64,000 nt of DNA, taken from assembly GCF_000764305.2 (NCBI RefSeq), contig NW_025942132.1, forward strand, positions 62,001 through 126,000. The letters run 5' to 3'. Shown here in pieces: positions 48,001 to 60,578 of the stretch. Position 1 is the first letter of the stretch. The number at the start of each line of letters is the position of its first letter. Source of the DNA: Hyalella azteca (lineage: Eukaryota > Arthropoda > Malacostraca > Amphipoda > Hyalellidae). The notes beneath the pieces were generated by a model. The model searched no databases and was not told the origin of the DNA. It saw only the letters and a list, made by a program, of their open reading frames with translations. Position numbers and translations under genes: made by a program.

Positions 48001-51000
48001 AATGTTAGTTTTAACTCCGGGACCACTCGTGCTGCTATTTCCTAGTTCACAATTGTTTGGGCTGAGTGGAGCATTATTAGAGCTGCTCATCTTACTCAGA
48101 GTATCACTGTTCTTCATGCCAGCTCCACCCTCGCTGGAGCGGCGGCCGCCATGACTGACATTTGTCCTTGTAGAATGGCTGTTGCCCGAGCGAGTACGAC
48201 CTCTTTGGGCCAATGAAAAATTTTGTAGTCATATTTTTCAGATTACAGTTGGTAGGTTTACAGATTTTTCAATGTCAAATATGAATTAGAATCCTCATAT
48301 TCATTGCCTCCTTATTAATATAATTCAAATAGAAAATGAAAAATAATTATCTGCAAGCCAATGTGATCATACACATTCAGATGGGTAAGCATAGTATTAA
48401 AGAGTAATGAAAAAAAATTCATGTTTACAAAGTGAAAGTGTGTTAAAAAATATAACTCAGTACTCCCTGTAGTGAGTGACAAAGAGCGCATTTTCTCGTC
48501 GACGAAAACATGAAGTCACGGACAGACAGACGGACGAATGGACGGATGGACATGGCAAGCACAATAGGGCATTTTTTTCATATATGAGAAAATGTGCTAA
48601 AAAGAAGCAAATGAGGCTCTGAGATCCTCGTTCTGTGCTCAACTGACAGTCTAATTATAAACAGGAGATGTGATCTACCAGCATCACTAACCTGTTAATT
48701 TGGGGGTCAGTAGTATTGTCAGATCTTTTGTTCAGTTTACTGGCATCAGATCCTGAGGAGTGATGTCCTGATCTCTTCTTATCTGAAGAATAGTAGCAAG
48801 TTTAGAAAGCAGAAATGGAGAGACCAACAATAAGGCTTTGGTATAAGTGAAAATTATTGAATAAAATAAAATTACTTAAAAATTAAGAATTAAAATTATC
48901 CAGCAAAATCCAAAGCCATACATCACTCTTAGAACCACACGCTTAAAAATTTCAATGCACCTTTCTGAATTAATATTCAAGTCTTATTGGTAGTTCAGCT
49001 TAATCATATGCATTAAAAACTTAAGAGCAGTAAAATTATATATATTCGTTCATAAAAACCTATTGCTTTAACAACTGAAAACATAAATAATTACCAACTT
49101 ACTAATTTTATCATCAGATACCACATCATTCAGTTCATCAAAATTCTCTCCCGATTCAAGAAGCTCATCCATAAGATCCACTTCTTCTCCTGGTCCTCCT
49201 GAAAAATTCCAATTACAAATCAAGTAAAAAATGATAACAAATGGGTAGTAAATACCGTACACTAAAATTCAGAGGTGGGAATGACTACAACTTGGATTGT
49301 ACAACAAAATAAAATGTTTTGTACAGCTCATTTCATCTTTTCCTAAGAAGGAATATACCTATACATAGGTATGTATACTTGCCATATTCTAAAAGCTAAT
49401 GTCAAAATTGTGCACAAGTTTACCAAAAAATAAAAATAAAATAAATACACAAGAATAATTTTTTAATGGTAGGACAATGAAAAAAATAGTGTTTTCAACT
49501 GATATATTGACATATCTCAATTGATATATATCAATGATACATATACCAAATCTTTTCACAATCCTATGAGTAATGGGAAAGTCTAAATAATGGGTACATT
49601 TTTTTCAAACTACATCAACAATTTTTCCAAACACAAATTGGCTTTCAAATATTGCACATTAATGTTATAATAATAATATTTGAAAATTTTGTCAGCAATT
49701 TGTATGGGTAAAATTTCCCAGAAGGCTAGAGGCATAGGGGAAACGATCTGATGTCATACGCAGCCCTAGCCCTGGCTTATCTGGACAGGTGGCTACTGCT
49801 TACACTTCCAGCCTCACTTTAAGGCTGTTCTTAAATATCACAAGGCCCAAACATTTAAATTTTAACCCATAAATTTTGTCACTAATTTCTGATAAATGAA
49901 GTAATATCTTGTACATCTTACTGTACTGTTAATAAAATATTAATTGACACAGTGGAAAATTTTACTGCAATTTGGTTTTAGTGAAAATTATATAATAATG
50001 GTCATTATATATAGGTATTCATTTCTTTCAAATAACATTTAAATAAATAAAATAACAATAAAACAATAACAATATAATAACAATCAAATTCATTTCTTTC
50101 AAAAAATACATTGTAGCTTTGTTTGAAGCTTGGTAGATAGCTACCATACTCAAGCATGGCAGACATTACAAGCAACTTGAGTAAATCTTGCAAATTTCTT
50201 TGACTTATTGTTGCCTTCATAAGTGATGCATAAAATGATAAACTATGTTAACTATATAATTTCATCACTATTTTGAGCTAAAAAGACTAACTGGATCATA
50301 CGTATGGAACTTAGATGTTGAGGTCTTGTAAGACCAAGTGGACTGAAATGTAGCCTTACATTTTTTTTTCAATACATAAATTTCAACTTGCTACACTCAT
50401 CTCTGAATTATTCAGTCACCATAATCATGACAAGAAACTAATGAACATCTTTTTTACTCAATTAATAAAATGTGGTCATTAGAGGATTAAGTGCAGTAGG
50501 TAACTACTCAAATGGAATTTATGTGTCATTGATGCTACAATAGTACATATGACTTGCTGGTCACTGCAGAATCAATGAAGCAGTAATCTAACGGCAAAAT
50601 GTGTAGCTTCTCCAATCTTGTTCAATTTTATCTAGAAACAATGAAATCCTGGTCAGAAACGGTAATACTTCTGTAGTCAAGTATATAACCCAAAAAAAAA
50701 TTTTCAACTGCCTGTCTCTCAATGTAAAAGATTTCACAAAACCAGGTTTTGAATTGAAGAATCTATGGTTACTTCAGAATTTCATTATTGTTCATTATTT
50801 TTAAAGAAAAAATGAAAATCTAATTGTTAAATAAATTTGAAAATTTTGAGCTCATATGTGATTGTTGTTTTATTAGTTATTACCAATTTGATAGAAGAAA
50901 TTTGTACTCTAGTAGAAATTTCAGTAGCATGAAATTTATACTCTCTAGTTCCAGTATGGAAAGTTGATATTTTCTATACCTGCTCAAAATAGTGGCAAAG

Positions 51001-51984
51001 CAAGGACTTTTTTTAGATACTCTCTCAACAGTTCAACTCTCAAGTTCATTTTAGAGTCCTATAACTAGACCACTACAACCACTTGGCACTTAGACTGTTA
51101 GACAGACCGGTAAATCATAGTTATGATAGTATATAATACCAGCAATCCCAGCATTATCATACAAAAGACATTGAACTGGTCTAAATCTTGAGTAGACAAT
51201 GAAATTAGAAATAAGCTGATTCTAAACATTTTCTGATTTGCCACTATGCCTGAGTGCTCACTCTGCTCAGATCCCAGAGTCAAGAATGGGGCAGAAGCCA
51301 CTTGTGATTCAGACAAAAATGCTGGTAAATCTCATTACATTAACCCATTTTCATGAAGTTTTCCCAATTTATTCAGAGAACAATTAAAATAAGTGCTCAT
51401 TTTCACAGTTTCTGCAATATTTGACAATCACCCACAGTCCCACACAATGATAGATTTTGCCTGCAATTTTAGGAAACTTCTGTGTCTCATTTTTCAAATT
51501 GGCTCAGGTCCTCACTCTCCTCAGGTTCAGGACTCGGGTGTCATTGATGATGAATAGTTTAACCTGCAAATCTAAGAAATCTTACCAATATTGATTAAAA
51601 ATAAGTTGTATGTAAATATAATTTTATTAAAAGAATCAATAGCTAAAATAATCATAGTGGCAAAGCAGAATCTTTAGAATCAGCTCATTTTCAAGTTCCT
51701 CATCCACTCAATATTTTAATCAATTTCTTATGTATGATAATGCTGATACTCCAAGATACTCACTAGTTGACTTTTAGAACTCAAAAATGAACTTGAAGAA
51801 TGGCAACAAAAAAATTGTTCTCCTTTACCACAATGGGCCCCCTTGAACTGAAGGTGAAGTGACTTGTTTGTTGGGATTAATTGACATAATGTTAACCGTA
51901 ATAAAATACACATACTTCTTGATTATTTCAACTAATCTAAATAACAGTTCTCTCACCTCTACTGTCCATATTCTCCGAATTCAT
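36066..51984 (-). CDS. YTHDC1: YTH domain m6A reader, nuclear (YTHDC1)
   Basis: Coding exons from high to low: 51984-51957, 49198-49103, 48782-48692, 48202-47952, 47663-47454, 46948-46841, 46201-45926, 44888-44771, 44292-44208, 43677-43232, 39373-39231, 38873-38768, 38356-38233, 37537-37442, 36654-36505, 36161-36066. The phases agree throughout, giving about 807 aa (human 727). An acidic, Ser-rich N-terminus precedes the YTH domain (residues about 290-440: [55 protein letters not shown]). Trp320 and Trp371 match human cage residues Trp377 and Trp428, with the same 51-residue spacing. RGG/Gly-rich and Pro-rich regions follow, then the conserved end [17 protein letters not shown]. Known role: binds m6A in nuclear RNA to steer splicing and export. 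The start codon is a choice: the exon stays open upstream to its acceptor at 52064, so an earlier ATG in an unseen exon is possible. Confidence 0.94.
37040..37420. repeat. Complex minisatellite beside a YTHDC1 exon, with a 95-bp exon-junction copy
   Basis: Contains several units with CCATAGGTAAGCCACCAGC and a 14-bp array of GGCCACCAGCAGCA (about seven copies, 37325-37412). Between them 37208-37302 is an apparently exact 95-bp copy of 37421-37515, covering the last 74 bases of the exon at 37537-37442, its GTGAGC donor and 15 intron bases beyond. Confidence 0.9.
37565..37655. repeat. AT-rich tandem repeat
   Basis: Imperfect repeats of AATATTTATACTTAT in a YTHDC1 intron. Confidence 0.8.
38115..38213. 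repeat. Three-copy repeat next to a YTHDC1 exon
   Basis: CATAAAGCTTCATGTGG occurs three times within about 100 bp, the last about 20 bp from the donor of the exon 38356-38233. The exon itself is not included. Confidence 0.8.
38972..39234 (-). repeat. 47-bp minisatellite copying a YTHDC1 donor site
   Basis: Units begin at 38972, 39019, 39077 (after an 11-bp extra piece), 39124, 39171 and 39218. The last overlaps the true junction of exon 39373-39231 (CGACGACAAGCCCA|GTAAGT). On the minus strand the copies read TTGACGACAAGACCA|GTAAGT (one has GATGACAAG). One unit has GTGAGT, and the most distant one has AT in place of GT. Confidence 0.94.
41040..41489 (+). ncRNA. Array of hairpins with a shared GCATCGAG-type loop
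   Basis: Six inverted repeats in the intron between YTHDC1 exons 43677-43232 and 39373-39231: 41040-41071, 41106-41137, 41178-41209, 41234-41263, 41293-41326 (decayed) and 41464-41489. The closing CTG/CAG pairs and the eight-base loop are nearly constant (GCATTGAG, three GCATCGAG, GCATGGAG, GCATTGGG). Stems of 9-12 bp vary: GGTTCTCAACTG/CAGTTGAAAACC, CGTCTTTAACTG/CAGTTAAAAACG, GGCTTTCAACTG/CAGGTGAGAGCC. Three stems keep one internal C-A mismatch at position 8 or 9. Flanks between hairpins are not alike. The orientation is a reading choice, since the structure exists on both strands. Whether it is transcribed as a functional RNA, or is a mobile palindrome, cannot be told from sequence. Confidence 0.6.
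45120..45936 (-). repeat. 19-bp minisatellite (about 43 units) copying the YTH-exon donor
   Basis: Runs without a break from inside the exon 46201-45926 far into the intron. On the minus strand the true junction is AAGTTCTGTG|GTAAGTGG, and units read CAAGTTCTGCGGTGAGTGG, GAGCTCTGTGGAGAGTGG(C) and similar. I count 12 intronic units with an intact GTGAGT; most others have GAGAGT. On the plus strand all three frames stay open for hundreds of codons, which is a repeat effect and not a gene. Confidence 0.96.
46535..46748 (-). mobile_element. tRNA-derived SINE, copy 2
   Basis: Minus-strand head with A-box-like TGGCCCAGTTGTTAAAG and B-box-like GGTTTGATCCC about 45 bp on. The tail shares CATCGCAGAA and AGCTTGTTG blocks with copy 1 at 4.6 kb. 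It lies in a YTHDC1 intron, in the same orientation as the gene. Confidence 0.7.
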
Positions 51985-52064
51985 TCTCTGTTTACTAGAA
52001 TCTGCCAAGATAATTGATTTGTGTCGAAATTCTGCTGCCACTTTTTGTACCGTTTCACGGATAG
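51957..52064 (-). other. First recognised YTHDC1 exon (5' UTR or coding upstream part)
   Basis: Acceptor ACAACAG at its upstream edge and donor GTGAGA at 51956 on the minus strand. The frame is open across the exon (IRETVQKVAAEFRHKSIILA), followed by an in-frame ATG at 51984 with A at -3. An upstream exon must exist because the edge is an acceptor. Confidence 0.6.
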
Positions 52065-52739
52065 CTGTTGTAAACAAAGACAAATTAGAAAACGATGTTC
52101 GTTAGAAAAACGCGAGTATTTTCTAAACAGAGATCAATAAATATATATACTAATCCAAAAATAATGCTATCAATTAGATGAATGTAACATAACAGTTATT
52201 ACTGAATACTGATCACATTTTATCAGTCAAATAGCAAGCGATATTGATAATTGTAAACCTCGCGAGAGGCACACAAACACTAAATTCGACGTTAACTGCA
52301 TTTATAAAGAAGCAATTAAATGCGTCTATCTTTACCTACGATATGACGCTATTCAGGCTTAGAAAGTTACAAATATAAGAAAATTCTAGATCTATACCCC
52401 AGCTATCATTTCGATTCGAAAATATTGAAAGTGGAGGTTAATAATAGAAAATTACCACAGTTGATTACTCCCTTTTCTCATGATAATTGTTGAGAAATTT
52501 CTAAGACTTGACTATATTATAAATGAGATTGAGACGTGATATACTGGACTGGAGTGTAGCTACAATCAATTGTTTTTATATAGGGTATAAAAATTTCAGT
52601 ACACTGATCAAGGCATTAATGTATAATTAAAAAATATAGCTTCACTTTAGCTTTAATTTCATAAGAAAAAATTATTTTCCGGCAAGTACTGTGTTAAAAT
52701 AGTTAGGCTAACAGCTGTATACCATACCAATAATTAAAA

Positions 52740-52900
52740 GGCCAAATTCTCAGCTGACAGTCCTATGGTTTCACTCTACGCATGCGCTTGGAGTCAATCG
52801 GTTACTAGCCGCCGTAAAGTCAGGGTTGTGTCTAGGCGGGCTTCTTGGTCAGTGTCGTGAATCTTCGATCTCCCGAATCTCTATTTTGCTACGTGTGCAC
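52740..52900 (-). promoter_or_regulatory. Candidate YTHDC1 promoter with an NRF-1-like site
   Basis: A locally GC-richer stretch about 0.7-0.8 kb upstream of the first recognised exon contains the palindrome-like ACGCATGCGC (52778-52787), close to the NRF-1 consensus found at housekeeping promoters. No TATA box. Placement rests on position and this motif only. Confidence 0.35.
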
Positions 52901-53655
52901 ACATTTGATTGTTTGTATTGATAGGTACCGTTATACAGATTATGTTTCACATTTTAGTAAAGACATATACGTTTGTTGACACGAACGGTGGAGGAGTGGC
53001 TGGGCAACTTCATCGTGTTTCATTCACACGCCTGCCAGTGTCGTTGCGAGTCCTAGGAGTCCGCGCCGGTTTGCTTGTGTCTGGGTGCCAGCACGCTGTT
53101 ATTATACAAAAATATCACAAAATTGACTTTTAAATTAATCGGGAGAAGTAAGGTAGCAATAATATATTGCTTTAATTAGTTTAATATCCAAAAATAACGG
53201 GTTAGAAATATATAGATAGTTTTATAGGTTAATACTTGTTTACTATGTATGCTCTTTGTCATACTTGACCGTACTGAGAATTCAAGTGTTTTTCCATTTC
53301 CTTATTCATTTTTAATGTTGTAAAGCCGGATGCATTGTAATGATTTTCATGAAGGCAACTAATTTAAATTCTGTGATGTTGAATTCCATACGAAAACTTT
53401 AGTGAATTAAGGTTAAAATCTATCATTATTATTATTATTTATTTTCTGGTGTTATAATTTAATTTTAATACTGCAACGTTCATGCGGCTGCGTGCGAATA
53501 GTGATGGGAAACGCGGTATAATTCTTGCGTGTAATTCAGAGTAATTCAACGTCTACAGAGGGTCAGGAGATTAACAACCATTTCCGCCGCTTGTACCCGA
53601 ACTGAAAACATCACGATGTACATTTATTTTATTAGTGTAGGCTGGCAGAATTTCT

Positions 53656-54339
53656 TCTCTTAAGCAAGTTTTGTTAAAGACCAGAGAATTAGTTTTATTT
53701 ATTAGCTTCTTGTTAGTTTTTTCAATAAGTCGTACTAAATTCTTCGTAGGTGTTTTGAAGATTGAAAATTAAATTACCGATAAACATTTCTAATATTGAA
53801 CGACGTTTCGAATGTATAACATTCATTTTCAAGTTAAAGACGCATTGAGGTTGACATATGTACGAAATCAAGTAAATTTGATACCATTCAAATGCTAAAA
53901 AATGCTAAAATTTCGTTAACGTGATACTACCTACAGGAAGATTTTACAAGCGCAAAAAAAACTACTCGGAAAACAGTCTCAAAGTTCTGACGAAGCCGGT
54001 GGTTTGAAGGTTGATAGCTGGAGTCCTCTCCTTAATGATGAGGGCCTCAGCTATCGCCAGTCGTATAGGATCGGGGCACCGCATAACGATACTGGTGCAT
54101 TCTTCCAATATCGGGCGAGTGATGGTCTCGTTGTGGGCCTCCTTCAAGTGATTCATTGGTCCTCCGGATCGGTAATTTAAAATTTAATGTCGACCAAGTT
54201 AAAATTTAATTTAAAAATGTCTATTGGTAATTTAATTTTCAATCTTCCAACACCTACGAAGAATTTAGTACGACTTATTGAAAAAACTAACAAGAAGCTA
54301 ATAAATAAAACTGGTCTTTAACAAAACTTGCTTAAGAGA
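53656..54339 (-). mobile_element. Penelope-like element remnant between inverted repeats
   Basis: A minus-strand open frame (54156-53962) ends with EALIIKERTPAINLQTTGF, matching the end of GIY-YIG endonuclease domains in Penelope-like retroelements. It is flanked by inverted repeats of about 115-123 bp (53656-53778 and 54226-54339; for example CTTCGTAGGTGTT and AACACCTACGAAG). Inverted or tandem pseudo-LTRs are typical of this class. The reverse transcriptase is absent. Just inside the left repeat the minus strand has the hairpin GAATG-TTATA-CATTC followed by GAAACGTC. Confidence 0.65.
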
Positions 54340-55730
54340 TTTATTTTATTGTACACCTTCAGAAGAACCCTTTTCGCCATGATCGCTGCCATTCATTGTT
54401 GGCGCGTCTGTGAAAAATGTGAAGGCGAGCGTGCCGAGCGGAAAGGAGAACCCAATACGGGCAATACCTCAAGATTAGAAGCTGTTATCCAATATCCAGC
54501 TTGGCTCGTTAATTAATACTTGTCCTGAAGTTAATGGTGCAGTATCCTTCCTAAGGATATACAGCTTGGCTCATTCAATAACATTTGTTCTGAGGTTGAC
54601 GGTGCATTACTTTGTCAATGCTAGGCGCTTAACACGGATCGATATCAAAGTCTATAACAACAGTTAAACCTTTACTATTTCGAGACAGATCAGTTCCTGC
54701 CTGTAAGGAAAGTCATGTGAGTGCAGTACATTTATATAGATTATAGAAGCTAGCACTAGTGAGCTGAACAGTGCATTAAAGTTGATGAGTATTTAATATT
54801 AACTTGGTAATTGTTATCTTTGCTCCCAATACCCATCATCTTAATTCTGCTGTCTCATTTTCATTATTTTTAGCGAAAGGTAAACCATAAGGCGCTTTCA
54901 GTATATTCTAAGGTAGCCTTATGTTAAAATCCGAAGATATTTCCTTTTCTGGGCACCAGACATTTATTCGGCATGACTTATTAACATACCGTGCTAAGTC
55001 ATGGAATTTAGCTTCAGTTATATCGCAAAAAACATTGTACTGTCATTACTCGGATTGTAATTAATTGAACATCTTACATAGCTCACGATGAAAGTCGCCT
55101 TGCTTTCGTCGTAACGTCTTCCCTTCGAGGGCTCTGCTTCAAGGTCCTATCGCGTCAGGGGGGCGGGCGTCGACTGCTCCCTTTTTCTAGCCACGTAATT
55201 TTAATGGCCGAGGAGGCTTGCGTGAGGATTAGGAGGCAATGATGTTAATAGCCGAGCTGGCTTGAGTGTAGCAGGTTAGCAGGTAACTCGTGGTGAGGGC
55301 CATGCGAGCTGGCGAAAGTAATATCATTTAGAACGTGCTTTGAAAAATGTACACTGGATTTTTTTTTGTTGAGAAGGCAGTTGATGTCACGGGATCATGT
55401 GTTCACATTGCAAAAGGAGGCAAACTGATAAGAGCGTGCGGCATTAAATGCAGAGATATTTCCTTGGTTGGGGGGAAATTCAGCGCCAGCAACACTTCCA
55501 ACGAGAAGTAATAAGTATATTAGTAAGCATATATTAAATTATCGTGGCCTTTGCAGTTAGTGCTTCACCGCACTCGCGTCGCGCAGTTTGGCTTCCACAG
55601 CTTCCTGGGCCTCCAACTTCGCCAATTACGAAACTCTGGGCTAGTCTTCCCCGCTTATGAAATCAAATTTTTTTTGTGTGCAAGAATTCCTGCAACGCTC
55701 AACTGCGAAGGAAACCGTGCAGACTCGTTT
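54340..55730. other. Intergenic, no gene seen
   Basis: No supported coding exon, RNA gene or repeat. Confidence 0.5.
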
Positions 55731-55963
55731 ACTGCTGCTGAGCAATGATTGTCTGCTGCTGAGCAATGCTTGTCTGCTGCTGAGCAATGATTGTCTGCTG
55801 CTGAGCAATGCTTGTCTGCTGCTGAGCAATGCTTGTCTGCTGCTGAGCAATGCTTGTCTGCTGCTGAACAATGCTTGTCTGCTGCAGAGCAATGCTTGTC
55901 TGCTGCTGAGCAATGCTTGTCTGCTGCTGAACAATGCTTGGCTGCTGGTGAGCAATGCTTTGG
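55731..55963. repeat. 21-bp minisatellite, about 11 units
   Basis: Unit GTCTGCTGCTGAGCAATGCT plus T. The unit is a multiple of three, so frames on both strands stay open over it; there is no sign of a gene around it. Confidence 0.95.
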
Positions 55964-58748
55964 AAAAATTTTATAATTTTTTTAATGCTAAAAATTTTCT
56001 ATTTGCTCTAATGCACTTTGGATACAACGAATTTAAATAATTTATCTTCACCCTCCAGGGAAAATCTGTCCTGGATTTTTAGTGATCAAGAAAGAATGTG
56101 ATAAAATTTAGGAACAGATGTCGAGACAATATTATTGCTGAAGAAACTGTGAATATTTTCCACGTTTCCTGAGAAAGTATCGGAACAATCGCAAGACTTC
56201 GCCGCGTCTCGGCATGGAGTGGCGTTCGGCTGATCCTGTACACATCAACGCTTCTGTTGATCTCAGTAAGTGGGTGTAATCTTACAGCGTACATATTATG
56301 TATTTGTTTGAAGATCAAGGTTCGAATTTTTGTGTAGATCTCGGTAAGCGAGTGAAATTTTTCGGCGTATGTTAAGCAAGTATTTTTGAGTCATAGGACG
56401 ATACTTTTGTTTACATCTCAGTTGATGTAATCTAAATGCTTAGTAATAATGTGTTCCTTTATCATTACAATACTTCTTTATGTACATTTCAATAATTGAT
56501 GGTAATCTTCCGACTTAGCGATGTATTTCCATGTCGTGATACTTACTCTGTATGCATTTCTAAGTGGATCTGCAATCTTCTCCAGTACTTCTTAGTCATG
56601 TTTTTTCGTTGCTTAGTTTTTTTATTCGTCAATTTATGTTAGGTTATCAACCTTGGAAATTACCATAGCCTATTTGTATAATGTTAATTGCTGGATAAGT
56701 GGTGAACTATAAATGTATTGTTGAAATGTTGAACTGATGTTGGAGCGTGCCTTCGAAAGGTTTCATTGATAATAGGGTAAATTCTCATGTCATTTTCTGT
56801 ACTGTGAAACTGAAACTGTTTTAGTAAGGGCTTTAAACAATTTTCTGACCTCGAGTTCTCTTTTCGAGCCTTTAATTGTTCTCGTTTATAAGAATTCTTT
56901 TTTGCAGATTTTAAGAAATGGATTCGATCTAAAGGACTAATGATTTATTTCTCTATGATAAGTTGATAAGTACAGAACTCACTTTTGTATGTGCTCATGC
57001 AGTACTTGGAACAAACAGGTTGCGCGTCAGAAACATTTTTTAGCAAATTCGGCAACCGGCAAGAAGTTAAGGTAAGGAACTGGAACTTGAGATAGATTGG
57101 GGCTTAATTCTCAGCTCGTCTGCAATTCTGTGATGGAAAAATGTGGTTCTAGAAACTGGAATTGAACTTGGAATCTGGGCTGGAAATTTTTTAATCAAGA
57201 ATGTAAATCATGAATGTTGAATGATAAATCTGAAAGTTAGGACGGTCCCTTCAAAATGTAGAATAAAAAATGTAGAATCTAGAAGGGAGAATTTGATAAC
57301 TGGAATATGTTATAGAAGCTTACGGTAATATATATTGTACAGTCTCCCTAAGCTGTGTGTCCTCGCATGGCAATATTAAGCTCTGATTGCAGAGATTGCA
57401 GCAATGGCCAGCTGCAGCTGCTGCTGGCCGTGGTCGGCGGAGCCTCTTTACGTCAGTGTCTCGCCATACCCCGTACCGTAGAGACTATATTGATATTATT
57501 CTCTGAGCTACTCTTTACGTTCTCAGTTCATATATTAGTATTTTTCGATGATGAAATTGACAGATTTTGCCATAAATTGTTATCATGAAATCATGCATGT
57601 CTAAATTTACTATATCAAGAGTCGGGCTGGCTCGTTGCTATTAAGTCTAGGGTATTGAGACGCCACGTTCTGAGACGTCATCACCGCCCGCCTCAACTGC
57701 AGTCGCGCTACGGTTCTTATTAATTGCTCTGTTCGCGGAAGCCAAAATCAGATTAAAATTTTGCGATAATAATGAAAATTAACGAGGGAATGATGTTATC
57801 ATTACTATTTTCCAACTGTGAGGTTTAAAGAATTTGGTATATTCAGGCTAGACAATTTTTCTTGTTCGTTTTTATGTGATATGATTGAAATGCGTCGCCA
57901 GATCCGAGCCATACAACAACGGCTTACATCGAGTCAATCCATGAATTTTTACACATTACCACGACTGTTTTTACCGTTCAAATAATGCCGATAATAGTGC
58001 TACGGTGAAATATGTTTTCAGATGATTAATTTGCAATATGTTGTGCGCTCTATTGCATCAATTTGCAACTCATTGATGATGACCGATGCATTTTCAGTAT
58101 CTAAAGCTTTTTTGATTATTGTAGATTTTTTTACCTAATTAGGCAGATTTTCACGTATCAAATCACATGTGCATATTCTTTTCATTATTAAGCTGAATAT
58201 ATAAGCTTTTAATGGACTAAACATGTTTGAAAGCTTTAAAGAACTTTCAGAGAGATCTGGAATTTTGATGAACTTATTGCATAACTCAATGTGATTTGTG
58301 GAACTTTTTTGTATTTCTACGTTTAAGTTCTTAACACATCAATATTGAAAAGTACACACTTAAATAATCATGCTTGAATGGTGATGATGTGGTCAAATGA
58401 TTTGAGTTTCTTAGATCTCTAAGGAAAGAGCAACACCACGAACCTCAATTGTTATTGGCTGAATTTGTACTTCTTCAGTCAATATACTGGATTTATTTAG
58501 AATGATCAAATGTTTTTATTCCACAGAAGAATCCTATCATAATCGGTGAAGCGTAGTTATGCATATTATGGTTGATGATATGTGAGGCAGTGAACGCAGC
58601 TCTGTACAAAATCTCTGCCAGTGTTTGATACCTAAGTCAAGTATCATAATTAATTGTAACATTGAGTCCTAGCCATTAAACTGTGTTCGGTGAGTAACAA
58701 GTTGTATATACTGTGTGAACACAGTCGCTCGTGTGGGTGACCGCAGCC
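55964..58748. other. Intergenic, possible promoter near 57.67 kb
   Basis: No gene seen. A CG-richer patch at about 57655-57745 contains GACGTCAT (57674-57681), a CRE-like site. It could serve a gene starting near 58.75 kb, but this is speculative. Confidence 0.35.
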
Positions 58749-58785
58749 ATGGTGTTCCCTATAATTGACGACATGGAAATCTCAG
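58749..58785 (+). CDS. Possible first coding exon of an unidentified gene
   Basis: GCAGCCATGG gives a good start context. The frame MVFPIIDDMEIS runs to a strong donor (G|GTGAGT) after 37 coding bases. No continuing exon could be identified with confidence. A phase-compatible, codon-like patch with acceptor TATATTCAG and donor AG|GTGGGG lies at about 61287-61347. Function unknown. Confidence 0.3.
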
Positions 58786-60385
58786 GTGAGTATCGTTATC
58801 TTGATTCTCGGCACAATAATCATAATCTCACCTATCGCTGGAGTTACGTTCCAGACCTCGATAGGTGAAATTCGCAAAAGAAAATTGATTGATTGATAGT
58901 GCTGGAATAAGTATTTATATTGTAGATTTTATGTAAGTTTTCAATGTCTTAAGTGTTCACCAAGCCTTATCTGCCGATCGAGCTCCACGAACTGTGTCAG
59001 CAAACGAGCGATGAAGTGTATAGGTGAAGTGCGACATAGCGAGTGATTACTGCATGGTTTTTGCTTCGTCCGAGTCTCGTAGCTGCGAGAGAGACAGCAG
59101 CGATGCGACACAAGTTGTTCTTGTTCATGTGGGCGCACGTTAATTTGTCCTGACGCCAGAAAGTTCAGACCTGTTCGATCTAGAATTCCAAATTTATATT
59201 ATTCATGTTTTCAAAATTATTTATTACGTGCTGTATAGCTTTGTCCAAAAATGGTGTTATTTTTTATTTGGAGCATATCATTGCAAGGTGATACCAGTAA
59301 GAAGTTGTTGCATTACTTTTTGGTATTACCCAACCAACATTGGAATTTGCGGAATTCGAATTAATTTAAAATGTAATAAATTTGGATCAAATGTACTCCG
59401 CAGGTTTTCATGAACTTTGTAAAAATACATAGAACCTCCGAATTCATTAGAGTTTTGATTAAAAAAATGTTGTGCGTTGGATGCGCATCTGTGCTAATGA
59501 AGTCCATTGATGACGTGCTGGATTGTGGTGAGGACGCTCATCGCTAAGGAGACTTTCTCGGTATACATGATTTTCATTAGTAATAAAGTGCGTTTTTAGC
59601 ACGCAGTCAAGTTTCTGTTGTAACTATAACAATCGGAGTGTTGTCGCACGAAAAAGAGCAACACCAAAACGCTGCAAGCGCGTCGTTTGAGTTTGGTTGA
59701 TTTCTGTACCTATTTCCGGGGGGAATTCACTTGATTTTAATACGGAATTTAACTAAATCCAAAGTCGGAAATTTGAGTTTGTGTGGACTTCACTCGATGA
59801 TCGCAAGGCACTTGAGATGTGCACTGCGATGTTATTGCAAGTCGCTGCAGCTTTAACAATAAATCCTCGCCATATTTTTTTTATTTAATCAAGGCATGGC
59901 AGTTGGGTCGGGAAAACTTGCGCCAGGCTCGGATCTATGGCGTCTGTTTGCCTGTAAATATGGAAGCAAATTACAGGGCGACGCCCCTGCCTAATGCACA
60001 ACCTCTCCATGGGGGCTCATTCCGGCCTTGTGTGTCCACAGCTGCAGGGATGAAGGAGAGTTTCATTCCATTCGAAATAACCGTGAAAATAAACCATTTC
60101 GCCGTCTTTTTTCAAATGTTGTACGGGTTTCTTGTGTTGAATCGGAAAAGACTGTGTCACGGTTTTTTTTCACGTGCCGGCCGGTCACTGAAATGTCGTT
60201 AATATCGTTCACCGTGATTTTTCGAACAGTGATACGATGCTCTCCCATATCGACGCGGTGCATTGATGCTGCTGCCTGAGCCATGGAACAGGCCTTCTCT
60301 GTAGCTCGCAACAAGACTGATCCTTGTGATTAGTTTCTTTGATACCCTTAAGGTGATGATAAACATGATGATAATGATACATTAC

Positions 60386-60578
60386 GATAATGGTACCTTG
60401 TGATAATGGTACCTTGTGACAATGGGGCCTTGTGATAATGGTACCTTATGATAATGGTACCTTATGATAATGGTACCTTATGATAATGGTACCTCATGAT
60501 AATGGTACCTCATGATAATGGTACCTTAATAATGGTGGTAATGGTACCTCATGATAATGGTACATCATGATAATGGTC
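60386..60578. repeat. 16-bp minisatellite
   Basis: About 12 units of GATAATGGTACCTTAT with small changes and one shortened unit. Confidence 0.93.

Noticed and set aside
55641..56040. Leu/Ser-rich and Ala/Glu-rich repeat proteins on both strands
   Set aside because: The 21-bp minisatellite keeps several frames open; no start context, splice sites or homology.
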